Assembly (NCBI GenBank): GCA_000751835.1
Contig: CCMQ01000006.1
Location: 310,001 to 374,000 of the forward strand
DNA: 64,000 nt
Origin: Necropsobacter rosorum
Lineage (GTDB): Bacteria > Pseudomonadota > Gammaproteobacteria > Enterobacterales > Pasteurellaceae
Reading direction: 5' to 3'
A program made the position numbers and the translations under genes. Below, piece by piece: positions 30,574-40,938 of the stretch. The notes under the pieces are model-generated. The model ran no database searches and was not told the DNA's origin. It saw nothing but the letters and a program-made list of their open reading frames with translations. Each line of letters begins with the position of its first letter. Position 1 is the stretch's first letter.

Positions 30574-32664
30574 ATGAATAAAAAAGCCAAAGTCACATTG
30601 ACATTATCCGCCATTGCCGTGGCCTTAGGGATCGGCGCACAATTTTATACCAATTACAAAATCGATCAGGTCTTACAGAATTTTCCTTACTCTTTGCGTG
30701 ATCAGCTGACGCTGAACGTCACCCAGCAACACGCTAACTTTTTCAGCCGGGAACTGATGTTCAGCATTAGCGACGCCGATGCGGAAAAAACCGATATTAT
30801 TACCACCAAACTGACCGCACTGCCTTTTGCCGTTACCGCGGAATCCGAACTGCCGCAAACGCTGGTGCGGGAGCTGAACAAAAAACTGAAGATCACTATC
30901 GATAAAAACATGATCAGCAGTAAGTTTTCCGTGATCGGCGATTACCTGCAATCCAGCATTGCAACGCAATTCCGTGATCTGGCCAATAGCTCGCAAACCT
31001 TGGAAATCGATCTGAATTTCGCCGCCAAAACCAAATTTATGGAAATTCAGAGCCGGCTCAGCGGATTTAATTATGACGCCAACTCAAAAATCAACGGCCT
31101 GAAAACCAATCTGACCCTGATTCCCGTCGGGCGCAGTCAATATGATCTGGCCGAGCTTGATCTTAGCCTAAACAATGCGGATATTTATTTGCTGGACGGC
31201 GATAACACGCATATTCAGCTCAACAAACTTAATTATACGATCAACAAATCCGTTTCCGCCGACACCTACGACCTGACTACCGCCATCAACGGGGAAACGG
31301 TTTATCTTTCCGATAAAAACCGCAAAGAGGATAAAATCGCCCTCAACGGCGTGCAGATTTCCACCGTGCAAAACGGCATACCGAATGAGCTGGTGTTCGC
31401 CAATATACTGAATGCGTCGAATAAAGACAGCATTGATTATCCGAAAGCCATCAATCTGTTATTGGATCTGCTGTTTAATAATCAGCAATCGGAGGCTAAA
31501 GTCAGTATCGCGGGCCTGAATGTACCGCAAGGACAGCAAACCGTTCTGGCGCTGAAAAATGCCAATCTGGCCTTTAAAGGCAATTATCAGGATAAACAAA
31601 ACGCCGAATTTAATCTGACCTTCCGGCTTGACGAACTGAACGCCGCCCCGCCGGCCAAACAGGCGCTGAGCCTAAACGGCGTGGAGCTGGAAAACAACGT
31701 CTCCCATTCCGATTTAGCCGCCCGTTTAAGTTGGCTGAAAGGCGCGTTTGCCTTATTTAACCGTACCGCCGACAACAAGGCCAGCCAGCCACTGGAAAAA
31801 GATAATCCGGCATTTTTAACCGCACTAACCGATTTCGCCCATCGTTTCAACGAAACCTCTGCGCTCAAACTGCGCATCAATCGCCTGTCTTGGCAGGATA
31901 ATATGCGCTTTAACGGCTTGACCTTAAACTATACGGAAGCTCCCGCCGATGAGAAACAGCATTATGCGATTACACTCAGCGGCACGCTGGATAAATACAG
32001 CAACGAACCGGATGGATTGCAGCTCAGTAAGGTTAAACTGAATCTGCCGGCCAAGGTGGCGGATTTTCATCGTTTATTGCCGTATTATGTCTGCTCTCAG
32101 CATCTGATCGACGCTTACTGCGCCGCGAATTTAACGGATAAAACCCTATCCGAGCTGCAAGGGGAATTGTTTAAGGTGGGTGTCGCCATTGAGCAGGCGG
32201 ATCTCAGCGCCAATCTGGATTCCCTGCCGACGACCGACAGCGCCGACGTTACGGCGTCCCTGAGCTTAAATTTCCCGCCGCCGACAAATGATAATGATAA
32301 AGCGGAAAATCAGGCGGCGCTGATGAGTCAACGTCTGGAGCAGACCGATACCGTTCTGACACTGCGCATCCCGACGGTGCTGCTCAGCGACGATAATCAG
32401 GTCAAAGCCAAGCTGAAAAAAGAAAGCCGCTTCTGGCAAGGGTTCAACAACCTCATTAATCCCGACGGCCGGCTGTCTGCTTATTTTAGCCAAGAAAACG
32501 CCGACTATGTGTACCGTTTTGAGAAAAATTCCAATGGCGAATTCGTCAACGGTAAACCGCTGTCCCAGCTGGAACAGGATATTGAGCAGGATCAAGCCAT
32601 GCCGCAACCAGAAGCGCATGACGCACCGGCAGAAAGCGATTTACCAACCCCGCCGGCGAACTAG
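30574..32664 (+). CDS. Large membrane-anchored periplasmic protein, DUF945/YdgA-like (uncertain)
   Basis: A 696-residue protein with one N-terminal anchor (VTLTLSAIAVALGIGAQFY, about residues 7-25) and a long periplasmic part of alternating beta strands with many Asn/Asp/Leu (LNNADIYLLDGDNTHIQLNK). The start at MNKKAKVTL follows AGGAAT at a suitable distance; the frame is open 30 codons further up but without sense. The layout and the C-terminal motif NGKPLSQLE resemble the DUF945 protein at 45670-47118, which ends in NGAPLSDQE, so a distant relationship is possible. The extreme C-terminus is Pro/Asp/Ala-rich. Function unknown. Confidence 0.75.
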   Translation: MNKKAKVTLTLSAIAVALGIGAQFYTNYKIDQVLQNFPYSLRDQLTLNVTQQHANFFSRELMFSISDADAEKTDIITTKLTALPFAVTAESELPQTLVRELNKKLKITIDKNMISSKFSVIGDYLQSSIATQFRDLANSSQTLEIDLNFAAKTKFMEIQSRLSGFNYDANSKINGLKTNLTLIPVGRSQYDLAELDLSLNNADIYLLDGDNTHIQLNKLNYTINKSVSADTYDLTTAINGETVYLSDKNRKEDKIALNGVQISTVQNGIPNELVFANILNASNKDSIDYPKAINLLLDLLFNNQQSEAKVSIAGLNVPQGQQTVLALKNANLAFKGNYQDKQNAEFNLTFRLDELNAAPPAKQALSLNGVELENNVSHSDLAARLSWLKGAFALFNRTADNKASQPLEKDNPAFLTALTDFAHRFNETSALKLRINRLSWQDNMRFNGLTLNYTEAPADEKQHYAITLSGTLDKYSNEPDGLQLSKVKLNLPAKVADFHRLLPYYVCSQHLIDAYCAANLTDKTLSELQGELFKVGVAIEQADLSANLDSLPTTDSADVTASLSLNFPPPTNDNDKAENQAALMSQRLEQTDTVLTLRIPTVLLSDDNQVKAKLKKESRFWQGFNNLINPDGRLSAYFSQENADYVYRFEKNSNGEFVNGKPLSQLEQDIEQDQAMPQPEAHDAPAESDLPTPPAN

Positions 32665-32670
32665 CCGGCC

Positions 32671-32714
32671 AAAGTGCGGTGAAAAAAAACGAAATTTGCA
32701 CCGCACTTTCTTTA
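32671..32714 (+). terminator. Terminator from an inverted uptake-signal pair
   Basis: AAAGTGCGGTG (32671-32681) pairs with CACCGCACTTT (32699-32709), then CTTTA. It lies 7 bp past the preceding stop. Confidence 0.78.
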
Positions 32715-32807
32715 CAAATGCGAAAATCCTCCTACAATAGCCTTTCCTTAAACGACCTGCCCGCGCGGGCGGGTTACTGACCTGTAATCAGACACAAAGA
32801 GAAATCT

Positions 32808-34184
32808 ATGACAACGCCTTTTAAGCCCGAACTGCTTTCACCGGCAGGTTCGCTGAAAAATATGCGCTACGCCTTTGCTTACGGCGCGGATGCGGTATAT
32901 GCCGGCCAGCCGCGCTACAGCCTGCGCGTACGCAACAATGAATTTAACCACGCCAATTTAAAAATCGGGATTGATGAAGCCCATGCCTTAGGCAAAAAAT
33001 TCTATGTGGTGGTCAATATCGCCCCGCACAATTCCAAATTAAAAACCTTTATCAAAGACTTACAGCCGGTAATCGACATGAATCCGGATGCGCTGATTAT
33101 GTCCGATCCCGGTTTAATCATGCTGGTGCGCGAACATTTCCCGCACATGGATATTCATCTGTCGGTGCAGGCCAATGCGGTGAACTGGGCGACGGTCAAA
33201 TTCTGGCACCAGCTGGGGCTGACCCGCGTGATTCTCTCGCGCGAGCTTTCGCTGGACGAAATCGCCGAAATCCGCCGTCAGGTGCCGGATATCGAAATCG
33301 AAATCTTCGTGCACGGCGCATTATGTATGGCCTATTCCGGACGCTGTCTGCTGTCCGGTTATATCAATAAACGCGATCCGAATCAGGGAACCTGCACCAA
33401 CGCCTGCCGCTGGGAATATTCCGTGGAGGAAGGCAAAGAAGATGATATCGGCAATATCGTCAACGCCGCTGAAGCGATTGCGGTGAAAAACGTGACGCCG
33501 ACTCTGGGCGAAGGCGCACCTACCGATAAAGTGTTCCTGCTGGCGGAAAGTCAGCGCCCGGAAGAAAAAATGTCCGCCTTTGAAGACGAACACGGCACCT
33601 ATATTATGAACTCCAAGGATCTGCGCGCCGTTCAGCATGTGGAACAATTAACCAAACTGGGCGTGCATTCGCTGAAAATCGAAGGGCGCACCAAATCCTT
33701 CTATTATTGCGCCAGAACCGCGCAGGTATACCGCAAAGCCATTGATGATGCGGCGGCGGGCAAACCCTTTGACCGCAGCCTGATGGATACGCTGGAAAGT
33801 CTTGCGCACCGCGGTTATACGGAAGGTTTTCTGCGCCGGCATACCCACGACGAATATCAGAATTACGAGTACGGTTATTCCATTTCCGAACGTCAGCAGT
33901 TTGTCGGCGAATTTACCGGCGTGCGCCAAAACGGCATGGCGGAAGTGGCGGTAAAAAACAAATTTTTACTCGGCGACGAGGTGGAATTAATGACCCCGCA
34001 GGGCAATATCGTCTTCACCATCAAACGCCTGCTTAACCGCAAAGGCGAAGCGGTCGAAACTGCGCCCGGTGACGGACATTTCGTATTTTTAGACGTGCCG
34101 GCGGATATCGATTTACAGTATGCGCTGCTGATGCGCAATCTGGTCGGTACCGACACCCGAAATCCGCACGCCGCACAACGTTGA
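32808..34184 (+). CDS. trhP: tRNA 5-hydroxyuridine synthase TrhP (YegQ, U32 family)
   Basis: A 458-residue U32-family protein nearly collinear with E. coli YegQ, which hydroxylates U34 of certain tRNAs on the prephenate-dependent route to cmo5U. It shows the U32 signature EIFVHGALCMAYSGRCLLSG and a cysteine cluster (GTCTNACRWEY) expected to bind an iron-sulfur cluster. The ATG at 32808 is preceded by a purine-rich AAAGAGAAA. The leader contains the 12-bp palindrome GCCCGCGCGGGC at 32759-32770. It is followed by two other tRNA-modification genes (queA, tgt). Confidence 0.95.
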   Translation: MTTPFKPELLSPAGSLKNMRYAFAYGADAVYAGQPRYSLRVRNNEFNHANLKIGIDEAHALGKKFYVVVNIAPHNSKLKTFIKDLQPVIDMNPDALIMSDPGLIMLVREHFPHMDIHLSVQANAVNWATVKFWHQLGLTRVILSRELSLDEIAEIRRQVPDIEIEIFVHGALCMAYSGRCLLSGYINKRDPNQGTCTNACRWEYSVEEGKEDDIGNIVNAAEAIAVKNVTPTLGEGAPTDKVFLLAESQRPEEKMSAFEDEHGTYIMNSKDLRAVQHVEQLTKLGVHSLKIEGRTKSFYYCARTAQVYRKAIDDAAAGKPFDRSLMDTLESLAHRGYTEGFLRRHTHDEYQNYEYGYSISERQQFVGEFTGVRQNGMAEVAVKNKFLLGDEVELMTPQGNIVFTIKRLLNRKGEAVETAPGDGHFVFLDVPADIDLQYALLMRNLVGTDTRNPHAAQR

Positions 34185-34214
34185 GTCAACCGCAATATAT
34201 TTGTTAAAAAAATG

Positions 34215-34242
34215 TTGCAAATGTAAAAATTATGTGTATAAT
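34215..34242 (+). promoter_or_regulatory. Sigma-70 promoter candidate
   Basis: TTGCAA (34215-34220), 16-bp spacer, TATAAT (34237-34242) with TG dinucleotides just before the -10 box. It stands 31 bp after trhP and drives toward the terminator at 34282. Confidence 0.6.
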
Positions 34243-34248
34243 TCAGGC

Positions 34249-34309
34249 CGTACCCTAAAAAGTATGACTCCAAATATATTCGCCCTTTCTGCTTGAAAGG
34301 GCTTTTTTT
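34249..34309 (+). ncRNA. Candidate small RNA or leader transcript between trhP and queA
   Basis: A consensus-like promoter (34215-34242) and a strong intrinsic terminator (stem GCCCTTTC 34282-34289 / GAAAGGGC 34295-34302, loop TGCTT, seven T) bracket about 60 nt. No recognised RNA family matches. A 10-codon ORF (34264-34296, peptide MTPNIFALSA) ends inside the terminator, so an attenuator leader for queA is an alternative; it has no Shine-Dalgarno and no telling amino-acid bias. Confidence 0.5.
34282..34309 (+). terminator. Strong intrinsic terminator
   Basis: Perfect 8-bp stem with a five-base loop and seven consecutive T (34303-34309). It could end trhP read-through as well as the short transcript described above. 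Confidence 0.9.
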
Positions 34310-34413
34310 ATGCGCTAAAAACGAAAGCGCGATTTTTGCTTGTACTTGCCGACAATTCGCAATAGACTACGCCATTCGACTTTTTTCATCACAAAATAAA
34401 GAATTTTTTCATA

Positions 34414-35505
34414 ATGCGTGTTTCCGATTTTTATTTTGATTTACCCGACGAATTGATCGCCCGTTACCCGAATCCCGATCGCAGCGCCAGCCGGTTAATG
34501 CAGCTGAACGGTGAAAACGGGCAGATTTTTCACCGCACTTTTACCGATATCGTTGAGTTGATTCAGCCCGGCGATCTGTTGATTTTTAACAACACCCGCG
34601 TGATTCCCGCCCGCATGTTCGGCCGCAAAGCCAGCGGCGGCAAAGTGGAAGTGTTGGTGGAACGGATTCTGACGGAAAACCGTTTTCTGGCTCATGTGCG
34701 CGCGTCCAAAGCACCGAAAGAAGGCGCGTTATTATTGCTGGGCGAAGATAAATTAGGCGCCGGCAACGGCATCGCGGCCACGATGATTGCGCGTCAGGGC
34801 GCGTTATTCGAACTGGAAATCGTCGAAAAAAACACCGCACTTTTGGATCTGCTACAACAAATCGGCCATATGCCGCTGCCGCCTTATATTGATCGTCCCG
34901 ATGAAGAGGCGGATAAAGAGCGCTACCAAACGGTGTACAACAAAGTCCCCGGCGCCGTTGCCGCGCCCACTGCCGGGTTGCATTTTGACAATCAACTATT
35001 AGCGCAGCTGAAGGAAAAAGGCGTCAATTTCGCCTTCGTCACCCTGCACGTCGGTGCCGGCACCTTCCAGCCGGTACGGGTGGACAATATTAAAGATCAC
35101 ATTATGCACGCCGAATATGCGCAAGTCCCGCAGGATGTGGTGGACGCCATTTTGGCGACCAAACGCAACGGCAAGCGGGTGATCGCGGTCGGAACCACTT
35201 CCGTGCGTTCGGTCGAAAGCGCCGCATTAGCCGCCGAACGGCACGGCGGCGCGCAACTGCTCGAACCCTATTTTTCCGACACCTCGATTTTTATTTATCC
35301 CGGTAAAAAATTCCGCGTGGTGGACGGTTTAATCACCAATTTCCATTTGCCGGAAAGCACCCTGATCATGCTGGTTTCCGCCTTTGCGGGCTACAAACAT
35401 ATTATGACGGCCTATCAAAGTGCGGTGGAAAATCGCTATCGTTTTTTCAGTTACGGCGATGCGATGTTTATCAGCAAAAATGAGCATGTAACGGGGCTGG
35501 ATTAA
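34414..35505 (+). CDS. queA: S-adenosylmethionine:tRNA ribosyltransferase-isomerase
   Basis: A 363-residue enzyme that adds the epoxycyclopentane ring to preQ1-modified tRNA in queuosine synthesis. The family landmarks are complete: [19 protein letters not shown] (start), [39 protein letters not shown] and [19 protein letters not shown]. It lies 122 bp before tgt, the preceding enzyme of the same pathway, as in E. coli. Confidence 0.97.
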   Translation: MRVSDFYFDLPDELIARYPNPDRSASRLMQLNGENGQIFHRTFTDIVELIQPGDLLIFNNTRVIPARMFGRKASGGKVEVLVERILTENRFLAHVRASKAPKEGALLLLGEDKLGAGNGIAATMIARQGALFELEIVEKNTALLDLLQQIGHMPLPPYIDRPDEEADKERYQTVYNKVPGAVAAPTAGLHFDNQLLAQLKEKGVNFAFVTLHVGAGTFQPVRVDNIKDHIMHAEYAQVPQDVVDAILATKRNGKRVIAVGTTSVRSVESAALAAERHGGAQLLEPYFSDTSIFIYPGKKFRVVDGLITNFHLPESTLIMLVSAFAGYKHIMTAYQSAVENRYRFFSYGDAMFISKNEHVTGLD

Positions 35506-35582
35506 CGTTTTCAGGCGAATCTGCTCAGCATACTGTTTTTTGTTTGCACAAAAGAAAACCGGTTCACAACAAGCCGATATAA

Positions 35583-36779
<1,197 letters not shown>

Positions 36780-36797
36780 CGTAAGGATAAAGGTAAG

Positions 36798-37313
36798 ATG
36801 ATGCTGAATTTCAACACGCCCCCGGCCGTCGGCTGGGATGATCCCATCGACATGCTGTATGCCTGCCACGGTAAGGTGAAAAATTTTTGCCGCCAGTTAC
36901 GGATTTTGCCGGGTTATTTGCAAACGAAGGGCATCAATCAGGCGGTAAAAAATGATGTGCGGCAAATCCTGACTTATTTCAATCATTCGGCGCCGCTGCA
37001 TCACGAAGATGAAGAACAGGATTTTTTCCCGGCGCTGCTCAGTTACCGGCCTGATGTACAGCCGGATATTGATGCCCTTGAACGCCAGCATCTTGATTTG
37101 CACCAAAACTGGGCGCGCCTGTCCGCACAACTGGAGGCGCTGTTACACGACGATTGCGTGCAGGTTGACCCGGCGTTAATCGATACCTTTATCGCCGCGT
37201 ATGACAGCCATATCGCACGGGAAGAACCGCTGTTTGAACTCGGCAAACAACAGCTGTCAGCGGCCGAACTGCAAGCCATGGGGAAAATCATGGCGGCACG
37301 GCGCAAAAGATAA
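36798..37313 (+). CDS. Hemerythrin-domain protein
   Basis: A 171-residue helical protein with the spaced His/Glu ligands of a diiron hemerythrin-like site: CHGKV near residue 17, LHHEDEEQDFFP near 61-72, RQHLDLHQNW near 96-105 and SHIAREEPLFE near 138-148. Such domains bind O2 or NO, or protect iron-sulfur proteins; which applies here is unknown. It begins 18 bp after tgt and 14 bp before the TusA-like gene. These two genes interrupt the enteric tgt-yajC order. Confidence 0.85.
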   Translation: MMLNFNTPPAVGWDDPIDMLYACHGKVKNFCRQLRILPGYLQTKGINQAVKNDVRQILTYFNHSAPLHHEDEEQDFFPALLSYRPDVQPDIDALERQHLDLHQNWARLSAQLEALLHDDCVQVDPALIDTFIAAYDSHIAREEPLFELGKQQLSAAELQAMGKIMAARRKR

Positions 37314-37327
37314 CGCGACAGCATAAT

Positions 37328-37549
37328 ATGGCCGAATATGTACTGGATTTAACCGAGTTCAGCTGCCCGGTTCCGCTATTAAGAACGAAACGGGCATTGG
37401 CTCAATTACAACCGCAGGACGTATTATATCTGCGGTTGAATTTATCCGCCGCAATTGAGGATTTTCGACTGCTGTGCCGCCAAACGGGTCGGCGGCTTAT
37501 TTGCGTCGAACAGTTTCCTGCCTATCGACAACTGGTAATCGGAAAATAA
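37328..37549 (+). CDS. TusA-like sulfur carrier
   Basis: A 73-residue SirA/TusA-fold protein. The catalytic motif FSCPVPLLRTKRAL contains the single active cysteine (near residue 13) and the CPxP signature. TusA proteins relay persulfide sulfur, for example toward tRNA 2-thiolation or molybdenum cofactor; a paralogue role is likely since this one is not in the usual tusA setting. It follows the hemerythrin gene at 14 bp and is probably co-transcribed. Confidence 0.87.
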   Translation: MAEYVLDLTEFSCPVPLLRTKRALAQLQPQDVLYLRLNLSAAIEDFRLLCRQTGRRLICVEQFPAYRQLVIGK

Positions 37550-37670
37550 TCCCGCCGTCGTTTTCTCCGCCGCCGCATAAAATGTTTTTCACATTAGACC
37601 CATTTTATGCTATTTTAGCCACCTGTTTTTTCTGGAATTATGATTAATTTAACTTTAAAAAGGATACAAA

Positions 37671-37973
37671 ATGGAAGCTCAACAAGGTAGCCCAATGTCA
37701 ATGTTGTTTATTTTCGTGATTTTCGGTCTGATTTTCTATTTTATGATTTATCGTCCGCAGGCGAAACGCAACAAAGCCCACAAACAATTAATGTCCGAAT
37801 TGGCGAAAGGAACCAAAGTGCTGACTTCCGGCGGGTTAATGGGAAAAATCACCAAAATTTCGCCGGACAGCGAAGATGTGGTCATCGCCTTAAATTCTAA
37901 AACCGAAGTCAGCATTCAACGCAACTTTATCGTTTCCGTCTTACCGAAAGATCAACCAATCAGCGATCTTTAA
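37671..37973 (+). CDS. yajC: Sec translocase accessory protein YajC
   Basis: A 100-residue protein with one membrane segment (MLFIFVIFGLIFYFMIYRPQ, about residues 8-28) and a small cytoplasmic domain with the family motif KGTKVLTSGGLMGKI. It associates with SecD and SecF to aid protein export. A strong AAAAGG ribosome site precedes it; secD follows 34 bp later. Confidence 0.96.
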   Translation: MEAQQGSPMSMLFIFVIFGLIFYFMIYRPQAKRNKAHKQLMSELAKGTKVLTSGGLMGKITKISPDSEDVVIALNSKTEVSIQRNFIVSVLPKDQPISDL

Positions 37974-38007
37974 TGTTTAATCTATTCCGCAAGGGAACAG
38001 GAAATCT

Positions 38008-39858
38008 ATGTTAAATCGTTACCCTTTATGGAAGAATCTAATGGTGATCCTTGTGGTCGCCATTGGTCTTTTATATTCTCTTCCGAATCTTTACGGCGAA
38101 GATCCCGCCGTGCAAATCTCAGGCACCCGCGGACAGGAAGCCAACAGCGCATTGCTCGGTGAGGTTCAGCATATATTAGCGCAGAACCAATTGCCACTTA
38201 AATCGATTATGCTGGAAAACGGTTCTATTCTGGCCCGTTTTAATAACACCGATGATCAGCTGCTGGCGAAGGATAAAATTACCGAAACATTAGGCAATAA
38301 TTATTCCGTCGCCCTCAACCTTGCTGCGGCGACCCCGAAATGGCTGACCGATATCGGCGGCAACCCGATGAAATGGGGGCTGGATTTACGCGGCGGGGTG
38401 CGCTTCCTGATGGAAGTGGACATGAACACCGCGTTAAGCAAACGTCAGGAACAGCTACAGGACAATTTGCGCACCGAATTGCGTAAAGAAAAATACCAAT
38501 ACAGCGCCATCCGCGGCGGTGAGAATTTTACCACGCTGGTCACACTGGCTAAACCCGAGCAGCTATCCGGCGCACAACGTTTCCTGCGTAAACAGCATCC
38601 GACTCTTGAAGTGAACGAAGTATCAAACAATACCCTGTCTTTGGGCTTGTCCGATGCGGCGCTGAATGAAGCGCGCGATCACGCCATTGAGCAGAACCTA
38701 AGTATTTTGCGTCGCCGTGTGGAAGAGCTGGGCGTATCCGAGCCGGTTATCCAGCGACAGGGCGCCGAGCGCATCGTGGTGGAACTGCCGGGGGTACAGG
38801 ATACCGCGCGAGCAAAAGAAATTTTAGGTGCCACCGCCACACTGGAATTCCGTCTGGTCAACCAAAACGCCAATCCGGATGCGGCGGCACGCGGCATGGT
38901 GCCGTCCGATTCGGAAGTTAAACTGGATCGTCACGGTAATCCGGTCGTGTTGTATAAACGTGCGGTACTCGGCGGTGAACATATTACCAACGCCAGTTCC
39001 GGGGTGGATCAAAACACCGCGTCACCGCAGGTCAGCGTCACGCTGGACAGCGAAGGCGGCGAAATAATGTCGCAAACCACTAAGCTGAATCTGAAAAAGC
39101 CGATGGCAACCTTATATGTGGAATATAAAGACAGCGGTAAAAAAGACGAAAACGGCAAAACCGTTCTGGAAAAACATGAAGAAGTCATTAACGTCGCCAC
39201 GATTCAGGGACGTTTCGGCAGCCAGTTCCAAATTACCGGAATCGACAGCCCGGCGGAAGCACAAAATCTGTCCGTGCTGCTGCGTTCGGGCGCGCTGACC
39301 GCTCCGATTCAAATTGTTGAAGAACGCACCGTCGGCCCGTCTTTAGGCGCACAAAATGTCGAACAAGGCTTGAAAGCCGGTGTATGGGGGCTGGCTATCG
39401 TTATCCTGTTTATGCTGGTGTACTACAAATTGTTCGGCCTGTTCGCCAATATCGCCTTAATGGCCAATATGGTGCTGTTGGTGGGCTTAATGTCTCTGCT
39501 GCCGGGCGCGACGCTGACCATGCCGGGGATCGCCGGGATCATCCTTTCCGTCGGCATGTCCGTTGACGCCAACGTTCTGATCTTCGAGCGCATTAAAGAA
39601 GAAATGCGCAACGGCCGTTCCGTGCAGCAAGCCATTAACGAAGGGTATAACGGCGCCTTTACCAGTATTTTCGACGCCAACCTCACCACCATTCTGACCG
39701 CCGTAGTGCTTTACGCCGTCGGCACCGGGCCGGTGAAAGGCTTCGCCATTACGCTGTCGCTGGGGGTGGCGATTTCAATGTTCACCGCCATTACCGGCAC
39801 CCGTATGCTGGTCAACTGGCTATACGGCGGTAAAAAAGTAGAAAAACTGTCTATTTAA
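38008..39858 (+). CDS. secD: Protein translocase subunit SecD
   Basis: A 616-residue RND-type inner-membrane protein that uses the proton gradient to pull exported proteins into the periplasm. One N-terminal membrane segment, a large periplasmic P1 domain (GLDLRGGVRFLMEVD, about residues 125-140 onward) and a C-terminal bundle of five segments with GMSVDANVLIFERIKEE and the last motif GFAITLSLGVAISMFTAI are present. Length equals the E. coli protein (615). secF follows at 15 bp. Confidence 0.98.
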   Translation: MLNRYPLWKNLMVILVVAIGLLYSLPNLYGEDPAVQISGTRGQEANSALLGEVQHILAQNQLPLKSIMLENGSILARFNNTDDQLLAKDKITETLGNNYSVALNLAAATPKWLTDIGGNPMKWGLDLRGGVRFLMEVDMNTALSKRQEQLQDNLRTELRKEKYQYSAIRGGENFTTLVTLAKPEQLSGAQRFLRKQHPTLEVNEVSNNTLSLGLSDAALNEARDHAIEQNLSILRRRVEELGVSEPVIQRQGAERIVVELPGVQDTARAKEILGATATLEFRLVNQNANPDAAARGMVPSDSEVKLDRHGNPVVLYKRAVLGGEHITNASSGVDQNTASPQVSVTLDSEGGEIMSQTTKLNLKKPMATLYVEYKDSGKKDENGKTVLEKHEEVINVATIQGRFGSQFQITGIDSPAEAQNLSVLLRSGALTAPIQIVEERTVGPSLGAQNVEQGLKAGVWGLAIVILFMLVYYKLFGLFANIALMANMVLLVGLMSLLPGATLTMPGIAGIILSVGMSVDANVLIFERIKEEMRNGRSVQQAINEGYNGAFTSIFDANLTTILTAVVLYAVGTGPVKGFAITLSLGVAISMFTAITGTRMLVNWLYGGKKVEKLSI

Positions 39859-39873
39859 CGTGAGGATAATATT

Positions 39874-40842
39874 GTGAGTTTAGTAACAAAACAGAAAAAA
39901 GTTCACGAGTTCCAAGGCGTTAAATTACCTTTCGAACTGATTGAATTTATGAAATACCGTAAATGGGGCTACCTGTTTTCGGTGATTGTGATTGCCGTTT
40001 GTTTCTTTTTTATCTTCACCAAAGGGTTTAACTGGGGCTTGGATTTCACCGGCGGTACGGTGATCGAAACCCATTTCTCCCAACCGGCCGAACTGGAGAA
40101 AGTGCGTGCCACGTTAAAAGAAAACGGTATTGAAAGCGCGCTGGTACAAACCACCGGCGGCGTGCGTGATGTGATGATCCGCTTGCCGGCCACCGCCAGT
40201 GACGCGGAAATCGGTAATAAAATCCAAACCATGCTCGGCAAACTGGACAGCGCCATTCAAATCCGCAGTGTGGAGTTTGTCGGGCCGAATGTGGGCGAAG
40301 AGCTGACGCAAGGCGCCATTTACGCCACCTTAGCCACGCTGCTGATGCTGCTCGGTTATGTGGGTATGCGTTTTGAATGGCGTCTGGGTACCGGCGGCGT
40401 GCTGGCGCTGGCACACGATGTAATCGTCACACTGGGCGTGTTTTCCTATCTGCAGATTGAAATGGATCTGACCTTCGTGGCGGCGATTCTCTCCGTGGTA
40501 GGCTATTCCCTGAACGACAGTATCGTGGTGTTTGACCGCGTGCGCGAAAACTTCCGTAAAATCCGCCGCATCGGCACCATGGACGTGATTGACATTTCCC
40601 TGACGCAAACCCTGTCCAGAACCCTGATGACGTCAATCACAACTCTGTTTGTGGTGATTGCTTTATTTGCCTTCGGCGGGCCGACCATTCACAGCTTCTC
40701 GCTGGCGTTATTGATCGGAATCGGTTTCGGTACTTATTCTTCCATTTTCGTCGCCATTGCGATTGCCTTTGATCTCGGCTTAAAACGCGAACACATGGTG
40801 GTGCAGAAAGTGGATAAAGACGCCATTGACGAAATGCCGTAA
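39874..40842 (+). CDS. secF: Protein translocase subunit SecF
   Basis: A 322-residue partner of SecD. It begins with a GTG codon preceded by TGAGGA. It contains GLDFTGGTVIETHF in the first periplasmic part and the conserved GYSLNDSIVVFDRVREN in the membrane bundle. Length matches E. coli SecF (323). Two hairpins follow the stop. Confidence 0.98.
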   Translation: MSLVTKQKKVHEFQGVKLPFELIEFMKYRKWGYLFSVIVIAVCFFFIFTKGFNWGLDFTGGTVIETHFSQPAELEKVRATLKENGIESALVQTTGGVRDVMIRLPATASDAEIGNKIQTMLGKLDSAIQIRSVEFVGPNVGEELTQGAIYATLATLLMLLGYVGMRFEWRLGTGGVLALAHDVIVTLGVFSYLQIEMDLTFVAAILSVVGYSLNDSIVVFDRVRENFRKIRRIGTMDVIDISLTQTLSRTLMTSITTLFVVIALFAFGGPTIHSFSLALLIGIGFGTYSSIFVAIAIAFDLGLKREHMVVQKVDKDAIDEMP

Positions 40843-40848
40843 AATTTC

Positions 40849-40874
40849 ACCGCACTTTTCAACCAAAGTGCGGT
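40849..40874 (+). repeat. Inverted uptake-signal pair after secF
   Basis: ACCGCACTTT (40849-40858) and AAAGTGCGGT (40865-40874) make a perfect 10-bp stem with a six-base loop, but no U-run follows. The terminator proper is probably the next hairpin. Confidence 0.7.
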
Positions 40875-40894
40875 CTAATTTAACATTGTTTATC

Positions 40895-40916
40895 AAACCC
40901 GATTTATTCGGGTTTT
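40895..40916 (+). terminator. secDF terminator
   Basis: Perfect 8-bp stem AAACCCGA (40895-40902) / TCGGGTTT (40908-40915) with a five-base loop and a short T tract. Confidence 0.65.
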
Positions 40917-40938
40917 GTGCTATTAACAGGAAGGAATT

